Shown here: in pieces, positions 53,428 through 61,590 of the stretch
How positions within the stretch are numbered: position 1 is the first letter of the stretch
Layout: every line of letters begins with the position of its first letter
Source of the DNA: Ectobacillus panaciterrae DSM 19096
GTDB taxonomy: Bacteria; Bacillota; Bacilli; Bacillales; Bacillaceae_G
Reading direction: 5' to 3'
Assembly: GCF_000430785.1 (NCBI RefSeq)
Contig: NZ_AUMR01000012.1
Coordinates: 54,851-118,850 of the forward strand
Length of the DNA stretch: 64,000 nt
Translations under genes and position numbers: made by a program
The notes under the pieces: generated by a model
Database searches by the model: none
Told to the model about the DNA's origin: nothing
What the model saw: the letters and a program-made list of their open reading frames with translations, nothing else

Positions 53428-53457
53428 ATTATATGATGGAAATTATATCCTTGTCAA
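53428..53457 (-). promoter_or_regulatory. ileS promoter
   Basis: Consensus TTGACA (53452..53457) - 18 nt - TATAAT (53428..53433) on the minus strand. Confidence 0.85.
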
Positions 53458-53559
53458 TTTATTCTTAAAATATTTCATACTCTTTGTATATTCCAGCCAT
53501 CCGACTGAGGTTTCTGCCCGCTCTACATTCTTAGAGACAGCGCTCCCCCCTTATTCCTA

Positions 53560-53596
53560 ACAAAAAAGCAGTCTCTAAAAATGACTCTGCTCTAAA
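53560..53596 (-). terminator. terminator of the PH-domain-like gene
   Basis: AGCAGAGTC/GACTGCT stem with one bulge, followed by TTTTTTG on the minus strand. Confidence 0.6.
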
Positions 53597-53616
53597 AATA
53601 TGTTGGTTTACTGCCT

Positions 53617-53997
53617 TTATTTTTGAAGTTCAGACAAAAGCTCGAGAACACGCTCTTTTTTGAACACAAACTTAAAGGATTGACTATCTTTGAGGATTAG
53701 TTGAATCGCCCCGTTTAGCGGACCGCTGACTTCTTTGCACTCTTGAATGTCCGCTCGGCGAATACCAATCGCAAGTTGTATGTCCGAATTTAAATGCTGC
53801 TTATACACAAGAACTCTTTGATTCGTTACCGCCAAAACCATGGACATGTTATCTTTTGTAAGCCAAGAAATTTCAGGAAAAAGCTTCATTACCCAATTGG
53901 CAGGGGCTGTCCTCCCTCCCGCAATTGTAATAATTTCCTCATCACTTTCTAAATCTTGCATCACTCGCTCTTGATATTGAGTTGTAACGCTCATCAT
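53617..53997 (-). CDS. bacterial PH-domain-like protein
   Basis: A 126-residue protein whose second half (VLAVTNQRVLVYK, IRRADIQECKEV, FKFVFKKERVLELLSEL) has the strand-rich pattern of bacterial PH domains with a final helix. No catalytic residues or membrane segment. ATG 53997 follows AGGAGAG; a second ATG is adjacent. Function unknown. Confidence 0.65.
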   Translation of the reverse strand: MMSVTTQYQERVMQDLESDEEIITIAGGRTAPANWVMKLFPEISWLTKDNMSMVLAVTNQRVLVYKQHLNSDIQLAIGIRRADIQECKEVSGPLNGAIQLILKDSQSFKFVFKKERVLELLSELQK

Positions 53998-54363
53998 GTC
54001 TCTCCTCTCCAAATCAAATAGCCCCCCATTTCGTCACCATTAACGAACAGGTTGTGCCAACTCCAATGAAAATCCGACAAAAATAGGAATTGTTATATAT
54101 TTTATACATCAAATAATATCATAAATTGAACCAAATACGGAAAATTATACTCAATCCTTTGCGACCTCTCTTCTGTATTCATACATAACCTCTTTTTTTC
54201 TAAAATAAGGATATCTTAATATTATGGATGAACAAGGAGAAAACCTGCAATATCTGCTTATTTAGTAGTTGCATTACATTGTTCAAAAAAAAAATCTCCT
54301 CCTAAAGACAATCACAAAATCTTTTTTAATATCCAAAATAGTTTCAATATTTTTGATACGCTA
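53998..54363. other. 366-bp AT-rich gap, nothing recognised
   Basis: Between the PH-domain gene start and the ArsB-like stop I see no ORF with an RBS, no strong hairpin and no repeat. It includes an A9 tract near 54285. Confidence 0.5.
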
Positions 54364-55719
54364 TTAAGCGAAGACCATTTGTACCCAATAGTATAATAGA
54401 AATAACGTTACGATTGTTGTTGGTGGTATTACAATCAACGATACGCTCAAATAATCTTTCCATTTTACTTTAACCTTATTTTTTCTGAGGATATGCATCC
54501 AGATTAGGGAGGCAAGTGTCCCGATAGGCAAGAGTAAGGATCCCATGTCACTACCGATGATATTCGCGAGATAAATAGTTTTCAACGTGATTGGATCCAG
54601 TCCCATTTCTGTTAAAGTAATGGTTCCAACCATCAAAGCTGGATGGTTGTTGAATAGATTGGATAGAATGGAAACCAATCCCCCCATCACAAAGCTTGCA
54701 TAAAATAATCCTTGATTTACAATCGGTTCACATAAATTTACCAGCATTGCTGTTAGTCCTGCATTATGGAGACCGTAAATAATCACGTACATAGAAAAGG
54801 CAAAAATCAGAATGTGCCAAGGTGTCTTCTTCAATATATCAACAGGATTTGTGCGTAAGTGGTACCATCTCCACGCAAGCAAAACGAGTGACCCGACTAC
54901 CGCAACAAACTCAATTGGAATCGAGAGAAAAGATGCAACAAAGAGTAGACAGCGCATGATAAAAACAAACAGCAATACCTTTAACATAAACTTTGTACGT
55001 TGACGTTTGGTTTCAACCGGAATATGTCCTTTTAGCGGATGAAAATTTTTCACGAAAAACATTGCTTCTACATCATAGGATGAATTTGGTAACTTTTTTG
55101 GCAGTTTCTTTTTTACCACTACGTACATCAGCCATGACATAAACAACAACCCTAACGTTGCCGGTACAAACATCATCGCCGTGTGCATATAAAGTGTCAT
55201 GTGAACAATATTTAATGCGATTAAATTGACAATATTGCTTACACCAATTGGAGCGCTGGAAGCTGTTGCAATAAGAGCCCCGCTTAAGAGATAGGGGATT
55301 TGTTGGTGTGGTTTTAACTGAAGATTTTTGAGGAGTAGAATTAAAATGGGGGTAGTGATTAGGATACTGCCATCGTTATTAAATAAAAGTGTCATCAAAA
55401 AACATAACAACTGAATGTACCAGTATAGACGGTGACCTGAACCTTTAGCTAAATTTGCAAGCCGTGCAGCTGCCCAGTGAAAGAAACCGAAGCTTTCTAG
55501 TATAACAGCCATGACAATCGTTGCGATAATAGTTATTGAGGCGCCGCCGATTTTACTGATAATGTCTAGAATATTAGCGCGGGATACAACGCCTGTTAAT
55601 AAAATAATTCCCGCGCCAATTGCTGCTGGCCACGCTTCATTGATGCCCTTCGGTCTCCAAAATATCACTGCTGTTGTCATAAGAAACACCAAAACTGAAA
55701 TTGTGATGTGAATATTCAT
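54364..55719 (-). CDS. ArsB-like anion (arsenite) efflux permease
   Basis: A 451-residue protein with about 11-12 transmembrane helices, of the ArsB/ion-transporter superfamily: LFNNDGSILITTPILILLL, LSNLFNNHPALMVG and NIIGSDMGSLLLPIGTLASLIW are the paired family motifs. It could export arsenite, but no arsA, arsR or arsC adjoins it, and the ars genes at 61-62.6 kb use an aquaporin instead. The nearest SD (AAGGAG) is 14 nt from ATG 55719, unusually far. A 16-bp perfect palindrome lies upstream. Confidence 0.8.
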   Translation of the reverse strand: MNIHITISVLVFLMTTAVIFWRPKGINEAWPAAIGAGIILLTGVVSRANILDIISKIGGASITIIATIVMAVILESFGFFHWAAARLANLAKGSGHRLYWYIQLLCFLMTLLFNNDGSILITTPILILLLKNLQLKPHQQIPYLLSGALIATASSAPIGVSNIVNLIALNIVHMTLYMHTAMMFVPATLGLLFMSWLMYVVVKKKLPKKLPNSSYDVEAMFFVKNFHPLKGHIPVETKRQRTKFMLKVLLFVFIMRCLLFVASFLSIPIEFVAVVGSLVLLAWRWYHLRTNPVDILKKTPWHILIFAFSMYVIIYGLHNAGLTAMLVNLCEPIVNQGLFYASFVMGGLVSILSNLFNNHPALMVGTITLTEMGLDPITLKTIYLANIIGSDMGSLLLPIGTLASLIWMHILRKNKVKVKWKDYLSVSLIVIPPTTIVTLFLLYYWVQMVFA

Positions 55720-55762
55720 TGGCCTATTTATTGCTCCTTCCTGCTTTTCAAGAACCTTAAGT

Positions 55763-55778
55763 AATTAGATATCTAATT
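55763..55778. promoter_or_regulatory. perfect palindrome upstream of the ArsB-like gene
   Basis: AATTAGATATCTAATT, a 16-bp perfect dyad in the predicted promoter region, 44 bp before the start codon. Form and size suit a MarR-type repressor site. Confidence 0.5.
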
Positions 55779-55800
55779 CTATTTATATGCAACTCTATCA

Positions 55801-55915
55801 AGAAAGAAATAGACTTTAGACCTAATAGGCTCAATATGTATGTTTGTCCCTTATACTTTATTTCCGGATGAAATGGGTATTTGCCAGTTATATTTAAACC
55901 ATGAATAAAAATGGA
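55801..55915. repeat. imperfect direct repeat, unit A
   Basis: About 110 bp closely similar to 56165..56275 (shared blocks CAATATGTA, CCCTTATACTTTATTT, AAATGGGTATTTGCC, CCATGAATAAAAATGG; one 3-nt gap). The two units flank the pseudogene at 55946..56130. Confidence 0.75.
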
Positions 55916-55938
55916 GGTCCTACCGCTGTAGGACCTCT
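55913..55938 (-). terminator. terminator-like hairpin next to the 55946 pseudogene
   Basis: GAGGTCCTAC/GTAGGACCTC perfect 10-bp stem; T-rich tails on either strand (CATTTTTATTC on the minus strand). Confidence 0.7.
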
Positions 55939-55945
55939 TTATACA

Positions 55946-56130
55946 TTAAGGTAAATGGGCAGACTTGATATGAGAAAGCTTTAAATACACTGTTTCGCCA
56001 CTTGCAATTGCGAGTTCAATTATAGTATTACTAACTTTCTTTACTCATCCTATCTTCGTTGGGTCCTCTCCCATATCAAAAACCACAAGTTCCCCTTCCC
56101 ACTTCTTTAATTGTTCTTCAAATGAACGAA
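55946..56130 (-). pseudogene. relic of a ~60-residue protein with an internal stop
   Basis: The minus strand reads LRSFEEQLKKWEGELVVFD, then MGEDPTKIG, a TGA stop, then VKKVSNTIIELAIASGETV and YLKLSHIKSAHLP with a normal stop. Both halves stay in one frame, so a single nonsense change inactivates it. No start codon remains. Family not recognised; probably a small soluble protein. Confidence 0.6.
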
Positions 56131-56164
56131 GTAATGTTTACGCTTTAGAAAGAAAATTGAGAAA

Positions 56165-56275
56165 AGAAAAAGCTAGATATTAGACTAGTTATTTCAATAT
56201 GTACGTTTGCCCCTTATACTTTATTTTTGGATAAAATGGGTATTTGCCGGTTATATAACCATGAATAAAAATGGG
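56165..56275. repeat. imperfect direct repeat, unit B
   Basis: Partner of 55801..55915. It leads into the 47-codon gene at 56348, so it probably carries that gene's upstream region. Confidence 0.75.
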
Positions 56276-56347
56276 AAACTTGTCCAATCTCTTTCTATCT
56301 ATTTACATAATATGTTTTATAACAATAATAGAGGAGAAATAAATACT

Positions 56348-56491
56348 ATGAATTTATTAAAAAAGTTTTTTATTATCGGGATTGGATCTAATCTAGTTGT
56401 GGTGCTTGCTATGTTGCTCCTTCCTGCTTTTCTTATTACAGATCATGTTGAAGTTTTTGAAAAATTGACATCCTACATTTCAAAAGAATAA
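56348..56491 (+). CDS. 47-residue membrane peptide
   Basis: ATG 56348 follows AGAGGAG by 11 nt. The product has a basic start (MNLLKKF), one transmembrane helix (about 8-33) and an acidic/basic tail (DHVEVFEKLTSYISKE). No family recognised. The frame is open upstream to 56207 but without an RBS. Confidence 0.55.
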   Translation: MNLLKKFFIIGIGSNLVVVLAMLLLPAFLITDHVEVFEKLTSYISKE

Positions 56492-56632
56492 TTTTATTTA
56501 TACACTCTTATAAGAAATGAACAAAAACCTTGTCAGAAAATCTGACAAGAAAACCTTCAAACCATGAAAATGTATTTATAATGATAACAAAGATCTCGTC
56601 ATCTTGGTCCCCCAATACATTGACGACGTTTG

Positions 56633-56666
56633 CCGTCCAGCTGTTGCAGCCGGGCGGTCTTTTTTG
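56633..56666 (+). terminator. orphan plus-strand terminator
   Basis: CCGTCCAGCTG/CAGCCGGGCGG stem (one mismatch, one G-U pair) with TCTTTTTTG. The gene it once ended is not recognisable; the surrounding 56492-57034 shows only weak frames, including an unsupported 90-codon ORF at 56772..57044. Confidence 0.65.
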
Positions 56667-56728
56667 TTGATAGTCATACGAGATAATGAAATAGTCTTCA
56701 TTTCATATTTCTCCCGCATATACATAAC

Positions 56729-56772
56729 AAAAAATCCCTTTTTATGGTAAATTAAAAGAAAGGGATTTTTTG
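56729..56772. terminator. terminator-like hairpin
   Basis: AAAAAATCCCTTT/AAAGGGATTTTTT arms around a 17-nt loop, T-rich on both strands. Confidence 0.65.
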
Positions 56773-57034
56773 TGAGAGGGAGGATTGTTTATAGCTTTTG
56801 TACTGCTTTTAGATGTTCTTGTAAAGATGGAGCGGATTTCAAGAGAATACAGCTAGCTGAAGATTTATTTTCAAATTACATACACAGTCAAAAATTGAAC
56901 AACAACTCGTTCATCATCAAGGAATATATTCTTACAGTTGAGACACTAAATGCTTGGAGGTATTGCCATGAACGAATAGATTTTAAGTATAACAACTTTC
57001 AATACATTACGTTACATGCACCAGAAGGGGGAAA

Positions 57035-57193
57035 CTATATATAGTGGGGCGAGATCATCCGGCGACGTGCAGAAGCGCTCAAACCCTTGTAGTGGTTCAT
57101 GCAAAGGTAAACCAGAGAGAAGAAGCACGCAATACGCCCTTTTGGTTGCACATAGCACATGGAAATGTCGAATTTATTATTCACTCATATACG
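57035..57193 (-). repeat. dispersed repeat with terminal inverted repeats, copy 3 (internally deleted)
   Basis: Inverted relative to copies 1 and 2. It keeps CTATATA at one end and CGTATATGAGTGAAT at the other, but lacks ~27 bp near the first end (the AAGTGAATAAAAAAACCGTC part). About 159 bp remain. Confidence 0.82.
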
Positions 57194-57224
57194 GAAGAAG
57201 CGTTTGTGATTTCCATTAGATGCA

Positions 57225-57680
57225 TTAAGAGCGGTTTTCAGCTTCTTTTTCTACAAACGCAGCGTTTCCAATAGTTTCCACATGAACCTTTTCTTTTTTC
57301 AAGATTTCTTCAACATGCGCACTCTCTTGAAATTGCCGTTTATAGATTGTAACATCTTCTAAAGCGGTCGGATGCTTAACGATTTCAATATGTTCTTCGC
57401 TGACAGGAATTCGGATTATCTCCGTATGTCCTTTCATTTTATCCGGATTTTCTGCATCGAAAACCTTCCTCTCAATCACAAGCTCCTCACGATTCACAGG
57501 CACGACGATAATTTTTTCTTCCGTGACAACCTCTTTACGCACGATCACATCCCCTGTTTGTACCCGTGTCTTGAAAATATCCAACTGTTCTTCACAAAGC
57601 TTCAGCTTTACATCATGCCCCGCATCCATCCCTTTTACAGTTTGAGCCTTTTCTTGATCAAGCTCCAATTCCTTTGTCAT
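57225..57680 (-). CDS. YsnF/AvaK-type DUF2382 stress protein, paralogue 1
   Basis: A 151-residue acidic protein built from repeated beta-segments of the type LKLCEEQLDIFKTRVQTGDV and IPVSEEHIEIVKHPTALEDV, each followed by a basic strand (VTIYKRQF). This is the DUF2382 pattern of YsnF, a general-stress protein of unknown biochemistry. GGAGGATGGGG precedes ATG 57680. The next gene upstream encodes a paralogue. Confidence 0.82.
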   Translation of the reverse strand: MTKELELDQEKAQTVKGMDAGHDVKLKLCEEQLDIFKTRVQTGDVIVRKEVVTEEKIIVVPVNREELVIERKVFDAENPDKMKGHTEIIRIPVSEEHIEIVKHPTALEDVTIYKRQFQESAHVEEILKKEKVHVETIGNAAFVEKEAENRS

Positions 57681-57769
57681 ACCCCATCCTCCATCATCGC
57701 CTTCATATACGCCGCAGATTTTCCAACCCGAGATATGTAACCAAAAATGCCGGCTTCAAGCACTTTTGA

Positions 57770-57813
57770 AAAAACACCTCACAAATCGTAGGCATAATTT
57801 GTGAGGTGTTTTC
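57770..57813 (-). terminator. terminator of the second YsnF-like gene
   Basis: AACACCTCACAAA/TTTGTGAGGTGTT stem with TTTT on both sides. Confidence 0.82.
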
Positions 57814-57830
57814 TCCATTTAATACGCGCC

Positions 57831-58289
57831 CTAGTGACGGGGATCATCCTCGTCAGCAACTACATGAGGGTCGCCAGTTGTATCTACACGAGCTTCTTCT
57901 CTTTTTAGGGTCTCTTCTATGTGTCGCGTTTCTTCTACTTCACGTTTATAAGCGGAAACTTCCCCTGTTATCACAGTATGTTTCCCAACTTCAACTCGCT
58001 CCTCGCTGACAGGAATATGAATGGTTTCTTCAGCACTGATAGGGGAATCACTCACTTCATGGTCGATTGCTCTTCTCTCAATAACAACTTCCTCATGGGT
58101 AACAGGAACGTCAACGATCTTCCGTTCTTCTACAATCTCCTTGCTTAGGGTTACCTCTCCTGTTTCTACCCGATTTTTCGAGATATCCAGTTCCTCTTGG
58201 TGAAGACGCAGTTTTCCATCGTCAACAGTTTCAGCCCTCTCACGTCTTTCTTCTTTCTCATCGTCAAAGAATCCGAAAAATTCGCTCAT
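57831..58289 (-). CDS. YsnF/AvaK-type DUF2382 stress protein, paralogue 2
   Basis: A 152-residue acidic protein: N-terminal MSEFFGFFDDEKEE, then LRLHQEELDISKNRVETGEVT, IPVTHEE-like and IPVSEERVEVGKHTVITGEV strand repeats, ending in an Asp-rich tail (VVADEDDPRH). Same DUF2382 family as the adjacent gene but with different termini. GGAGGTAACT precedes ATG 58289. Terminators separate the two, so each is its own unit. Confidence 0.82.
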   Translation of the reverse strand: MSEFFGFFDDEKEERRERAETVDDGKLRLHQEELDISKNRVETGEVTLSKEIVEERKIVDVPVTHEEVVIERRAIDHEVSDSPISAEETIHIPVSEERVEVGKHTVITGEVSAYKREVEETRHIEETLKREEARVDTTGDPHVVADEDDPRH

Positions 58290-58490
58290 AGTTACCTCCA
58301 TTAATCATGTAATTTGATGCCCATGACTATATTGCTCTTTCGGACTGTATGTTATTCCGCCTATAATCTGGAAAGTTGACTTGTTTTAAGAACAAGACAG
58401 CATCTCATCGATTTAGCTTTGTTGATACATATCGCATACATAGCGGTCTTCATTACTCAAAAGAAAAGACGCCTCCTTACATCCGACGTT

Positions 58491-59321
58491 CTAAATTTGC
58501 CTCTCAAACAAAGCATTCCGATTGTTATATTTCGTAACCTTCCGAAGGACAAATACATTTCCTGCAAGCAGAACAACACCAATGAAAAACAGCAAAAGAG
58601 GACTGATCAATAACAAGCCCGTTGCTTGTGCCACAACAAGTGCAACAATTGGCAAAATCACCGTACTGCCGAGCTGCTGCGCCGCTTGAAAGCTTCGTAC
58701 GCGAGCTGAAATGAGTACGTTAATTAAAATGGTGAATAGCGCCACAAGCGGCGACAACCAAAAAACAAGAAGAAGCCAGTTCGCATTCGGAAAAATAATC
58801 TTATCAAACATTCCTGCTGTAGCGATGTTCACAACAATGCCAAACAGTATAAAACTTACAATAGATATAGTAATAGCAGGAAGAAAGGCAGACAACACTT
58901 TTCCGACAAACAGCTCTTTTACCGTAATTGGTGCAAATAGAAGACTTTCGAGTGTTCTTCTTTCTTTTTCTCCAACGAAGCTGTTCGCTGCAACCATCAT
59001 GGAATTTAAACACGGAATGATTAAAAACATAGACCCTAACATATAGTTCACCATAACGTATATAATTTGATGATTAATGCTCGGCAGGCTCTCCAGCTTT
59101 GTTTTCGTTTCCCCCTGCGGCAGCGCTTTTAGAATTGTTGCCACAAATTTAGCTGTGTCATTCGAATCAATAGGAGCCCACTTGGCAGTTAAGATGAGTA
59201 TGAGCGGGAGAATTACACATAAAATAAGGGGAAGAAGTACCATGCCAAGCCAAATTTGGCTGTTTGTTGTAATAGCTTTCATATCTTTGTACGCAATCGT
59301 CCAAATGATCGATTTATTCAT
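58491..59321 (-). CDS. ABC-2 type exporter permease (NatB-like)
   Basis: A 276-residue permease with six predicted transmembrane helices; the central GEKERRTLESLLFAPITVKELFVGK is the ABC-2/NatB coupling region. It overlaps the ATPase gene by 8 bp, giving a two-gene exporter resembling Na+-extruding NatAB. The substrate is unproven. ATG 59321 follows GGGGGAA. Confidence 0.85.
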   Translation of the reverse strand: MNKSIIWTIAYKDMKAITTNSQIWLGMVLLPLILCVILPLILILTAKWAPIDSNDTAKFVATILKALPQGETKTKLESLPSINHQIIYVMVNYMLGSMFLIIPCLNSMMVAANSFVGEKERRTLESLLFAPITVKELFVGKVLSAFLPAITISIVSFILFGIVVNIATAGMFDKIIFPNANWLLLVFWLSPLVALFTILINVLISARVRSFQAAQQLGSTVILPIVALVVAQATGLLLISPLLLFFIGVVLLAGNVFVLRKVTKYNNRNALFERQI

Positions 59322-60216
59322 AGCTATTCCCCCTAATCGCAAAGTACAGGGATTCTAAATCGCGGTTCTCGATTTCCACATGATGCACCCAAGTTTCTTG
59401 AGACAACGCTTGAATGAGATTTGTAATGGCATTCTTGTGAGGGAGACGAAAGCGCACTCTTCTTTCATCTATTCTTTCAAATGGATATCCGGCATATTGC
59501 GTCCCTTGGACCGATAGCCCCGTTTCCACCTTTAATACAACATTCCGAATATAACGCTCTTCTAATTCTTCTTTCGTTCCTCTTTCTAGTATTCTTCCTT
59601 TTTCTAAAAATAAATATGTATCACATACCGTCTCCATCTGATGCAAAATATGCGAGCAGAGTAAAACAGTAGTTCCTTCTTGTTCACTTAATTTTTTAAT
59701 ATATCTCATGACAAGATGAATTCCTTCCGGGTCAAGTCCATTCGTCGGCTCATCAAGAAACAGAAGCGAGGGACGATGAAGCAAAGCCTTAATCATTCCC
59801 AAGCGGCGCTTCATACCAGTACTGTATGTCCCGACTTTCTTGTGCTGGTGCATATCTAATTGAAATTCCTCTAACAGCTGCTGAATCCGTTTTACCTCAT
59901 AGGATCGGTACAGCTTGGCGAAGAATAGCAAATTTTCTAAACCGCTCAGCTCATAATATAAACCTGCTCCTTCTGTCAAAATACCGCTCATGCGCCGAAT
60001 ATCATGCCCGTTCTCTACAGGATTCCATTCTCCAATACGCATTTCTCCGCCATCAGGGTCGATTACACCGTTTAACAGACGAATAATGGTCGTTTTCCCG
60101 GAGCCATTAGGACCGAGGAGTCCAACTGTTTCTCCTTGTTGTACATGAAAGCTGACGTTCTCAAGCACAAGCTGCTTTTCAAAGCTTTTCCTAAGCTCGC
60201 TCACTTCAATAAACAT
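59314..60216 (-). CDS. ABC exporter ATP-binding protein (NatA-like)
   Basis: A 300-residue ATPase: Walker A GPNGSGKTT (about 35-43), signature YSTGMKRRL, Walker B LLFLDEPTNGLD and switch His in LLCSHILHQ, plus a C-terminal ~75-residue extension typical of ABC-2 exporters. It pairs with the overlapping permease. An AAGGTGAAAGG box precedes the ATG at 60216. Confidence 0.9.
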   Translation of the reverse strand: MFIEVSELRKSFEKQLVLENVSFHVQQGETVGLLGPNGSGKTTIIRLLNGVIDPDGGEMRIGEWNPVENGHDIRRMSGILTEGAGLYYELSGLENLLFFAKLYRSYEVKRIQQLLEEFQLDMHQHKKVGTYSTGMKRRLGMIKALLHRPSLLFLDEPTNGLDPEGIHLVMRYIKKLSEQEGTTVLLCSHILHQMETVCDTYLFLEKGRILERGTKEELEERYIRNVVLKVETGLSVQGTQYAGYPFERIDERRVRFRLPHKNAITNLIQALSQETWVHHVEIENRDLESLYFAIRGNSYE

Positions 60217-60295
60217 ACCCTTTCACCTTCTTCATGTTTTATATCATACATTTAGACGATTATCTAAATTTATCAATCACATTATACAGGATATT

Positions 60296-60658
60296 TTATC
60301 TATTCTGAATCATTTCTTTACCAATGACTCGTTCAAGCCCTAACTTCTTCATGCTGTCTACAACATTCTGCATAGCTGTAGACAAGAAGTGCGGGTTGCC
60401 AATTACTTTTGAGAACGGATTATCTGATTTACGGACTTGGTTTAACGCAATAATAACAGCCCCTGTGCCTTTCATCGCTCTCACACGTCTTCTTTTTTTC
60501 TCTGGTGTTCCTTCAAAAATCGTTACTTTGTCTGAGTTGACCTCAGATAACTTGCTTTTATCTCGAACCAAGACATGAACCTCGTAACCCCGCTCAAATG
60601 CTTATTTCAGCGCAAGACCACCCGTTCGGTCTGTTGCACCTAGCAATAGTATTTTCAT
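60296..60658 (-). pseudogene. decayed NmrA/NAD(P)-binding oxidoreductase
   Basis: GGAGGGGATAAA then ATG 60658 opens ILLLGATDRTGGLALK (Rossmann loop), a TAA stop at codon 19, then in the same frame AFERGYEVHVLVRDKSKL, MKGTGAVIIALNQVRKSDNPF and HFLSTAMQNVVDSMKKLG before an abrupt end. About half of a normal ~210-residue SDR/NmrA protein remains. Nonsense plus 3' truncation. Confidence 0.8.
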
Positions 60659-60687
60659 TTTATCCCCTCCATTATATTCGTATTGCT

Positions 60688-60846
60688 CTATGCTCGCATC
60701 ACGAATCGCTTGATCCATGAAGCCAGCCGATTAAGCTTCTCTTGATCTCGGGACACAAACGCCACTTGAAATTCTTCTTTTCCAAATCACTTTGCAATGG
60801 AGTATCCAAATCCTGGGCCAGCTCCAATAATTGCAATGGTTTTCAT
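60688..60846 (-). pseudogene. decayed SDR dehydrogenase fragment
   Basis: ATG 60846 opens KTIAIIGAGPGFGYSIAK, a TGA at codon 20, then FGKEEFQVAFVSRDQEKL and a premature end. This is the N-terminal Rossmann part of a short-chain dehydrogenase, truncated after about 50 codons. Confidence 0.75.
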
Positions 60847-60884
60847 CCAATCCTCGCCCCATTGTTTATCTATCTAACAAGCAT

Positions 60885-61061
60885 TGCAAAAACAAGAAAA
60901 ATTTTTAAACATTTATCGATAAACCACAAAATTCAGATCAAGTTATTTACGGAACAAGATTTTATCTAGTTGATCAGAATAGAAATGTTGTAAAAAGTCA
61001 CTCAGGTCTCCAAAACACGCCTTACGAAGAGATAATCGGAGATATAAAAAGGATTCAATAA
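60885..61061 (+). pseudogene. Sco1/SenC C-terminal fragment
   Basis: From 60912 the plus strand reads FIDKPQNSDQVIYGTRFYL, VDQNRNVVKSHSGLQ, TPYEEIIGDIKRIQ and a stop. This aligns without gaps to residues ~145-192 of the intact Sco protein at 17360..17944 (VDKPDTSNQVVHGTSFFL...). The copper-ligand His of VVHGT is Tyr here, and a frameshift removes the link to the remnant before 60912. A second sco gene has clearly been lost. Confidence 0.8.
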
Positions 61062-61101
61062 AAATACTTTAGTAATTACCGACAATCTGGAATATATAAA
61101 C

Positions 61102-61140
61102 TAAAAAGAGGCGGACTCAAAATTGAGTCAACCTCTTAAG
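61102..61140 (-). terminator. ars operon terminator
   Basis: AAGAGGTTGACTC/GAGTCCGCCTCTT stem (with wobble pairs) followed by TTTTTAG on the minus strand. Confidence 0.8.
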
Positions 61141-61144
61141 ACGA

Positions 61145-61549
61145 TTACTCGCCTGTTTCAGCAAACTTCTGGATACGCGCTTCGATTTCATCGCGAACAC
61201 GTTGGAATTCGCTCCATTCCTTGCCTGCCGGATCGTCAAAGCCCCAGTGAACACGTTTTACATGATGAGGGGTTACAGGACAATGATCTGCTGCATGACC
61301 GCATAATGTAACTACTAAATCAGCGTTATTAAGAATTTTAGGGTCAATCACATCAGAAGTTTGATTCGAAATATCGATTCCCGCTTCTTTCATTGCCTTT
61401 ACAGCATTTGGATTTAATCCATGAGCTTCAAGTCCTGCACTGCGTACTTCCCACTCATCTCCAAGATGCTTTTTCGCCCACCCTTCTGCCATTTGGCTAC
61501 GGCAAGAATTTCCTGTGCATAAGAAGTAAATTGTTTTTTTGTTTTTCAT
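61145..61549 (-). CDS. arsC: arsenate reductase, thioredoxin-coupled
   Basis: Reduces arsenate to arsenite with thioredoxin. The 134-residue product has the phosphatase-like loop CTGNSCRS (nucleophile Cys11) and the Cys83/Cys90 relay pair in LCGHAADHC, all three redox cysteines of the Staphylococcus/Bacillus ArsC class. AAAGGAG precedes ATG 61549. Last gene of arsR-aquaporin-arsC. Confidence 0.95.
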   Translation of the reverse strand: MKNKKTIYFLCTGNSCRSQMAEGWAKKHLGDEWEVRSAGLEAHGLNPNAVKAMKEAGIDISNQTSDVIDPKILNNADLVVTLCGHAADHCPVTPHHVKRVHWGFDDPAGKEWSEFQRVRDEIEARIQKFAETGE

Positions 61550-61590
61550 TTTTCATATCTCCTTTAGTACGTGATCTAGTAGCTTGTTAC

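Noticed and set aside
56772..57044. 90-codon plus-strand ORF before repeat copy 3
   Set aside because: GTG start lacks a proper SD, begins inside a terminator hairpin and ends inside the repeat; probably relic or chance.
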